Below are positions 18,171-18,438 of a stretch of DNA of 18,438 bases, piece by piece. The DNA comes from Phoronis pallida. Taxonomy: Eukaryota > Phoronida > Phoronidae. The notes under the pieces are model-generated. The model had not been told where the DNA came from and searched no databases. It saw only the letters and a program-made list of their open reading frames with translations. Positions within the stretch are counted from its first letter, which is position 1. Every line of letters starts with the position of its first letter. Location of the stretch: positions 1 to 18,438 of the forward strand of contig JAOXYC010187578.1 in the NCBI GenBank assembly GCA_028565715.1, read 5' to 3'. A program made the translations under genes and the position numbers.

Positions 18171-18438
18171 TAAAAGAGAGAAATCTTTTAATCACCCACA
18201 GTAGGCTACATCTATTTCACTAGACTGAAGGGACCACATCAACCCTAATCATTTAGATATTTGTTTCATGACTGTTTATTTGTGCTTACGTGCTACTATT
18301 ATTTCACGGTGGTCCATCGTACAGATTTGCGCTACCGGATGTTGCTGACAAACAACCATTGTCTATCAACAACTGTGAGACACAGCTTGTTTGTTTTCCG
18401 TACAGGGTAACAACCTTTTCTGTATAAAGCAACAACCT
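18171..18438 (-). other. Right edge: presumed intron or 5' region of the astacin-like gene
   Basis: A signal-peptide exon would be expected here or beyond. I find no ATG-initiated hydrophobic stretch whose donor phase fits the phase-0 start of exon 18109..18169. A donor-like CAC|GTAAGC on the minus strand near 18290 gives a stop when joined in the available frame. Confidence 0.4.

Overview
The window is eukaryotic, intron-rich, AT-rich animal DNA. It holds the 3' parts of two protein genes lying tail to tail. Nothing bacterial (operons, Shine-Dalgarno sites) is seen. The gene content points to a marine invertebrate: a mitochondrial presequence protease plus a secreted astacin-family protein with many ShKT domains. 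Add tRNA-derived SINE copies and short TTAA-flanked and fold-back elements in introns. A mollusc or other lophotrochozoan is my best guess; this is inference, not proof.

Region 1 (1..~9075, plus strand): thirteen exons encode the last 590 residues of a presequence protease (PITRM1/PreP, peptidase family M16C). The N-terminal half with the inverted zinc motif lies before the window. The C-terminal catalytic Arg/Tyr pair is present. Introns carry a tRNA-Ala-like SINE in each direction (2539..2655 minus, 4878..5012 plus), a large fold-back element (3321..3750) and a small inverted repeat (2888..2944). The penultimate exon is preceded by two extra 135-bp copies of its acceptor and 5' part. An in-frame stop follows each extra copy, so acceptor choice decides whether a full-length enzyme is made.

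Region 2 (9366..18169 and beyond the right edge, minus strand): seventeen exons, all phase-compatible, encode 689 residues of a secreted multidomain protein. The order is propeptide, RKKR cleavage site, astacin (M12A) domain, cysteine-rich EGF-like segment, four ShKT domains, one TSP1 domain, two ShKT domains, a short linker and a last ShKT domain. The start codon and most or all of the signal peptide lie beyond the right edge. The astacin domain keeps its four cysteines and three zinc histidines but has Met for the catalytic Glu and Phe for the Met-turn Tyr. It is therefore probably a pseudoprotease. All accessory exons are symmetric 1-1 modules that could be skipped without a frameshift. A TTAA-flanked MITE (17134..17503) and a third SINE copy (14020..14152) sit in its introns.

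The two genes share no pathway that I can see: one acts in the mitochondrial matrix, the other is predicted to be extracellular. Their predicted 3' ends lie less than 200 bp apart. The most noteworthy points are the doubly inactivated astacin in a ShKT/TSP1 protein, the triplicated acceptor-exon unit in PITRM1, and a phase-compatible candidate cassette exon inside the astacin domain.
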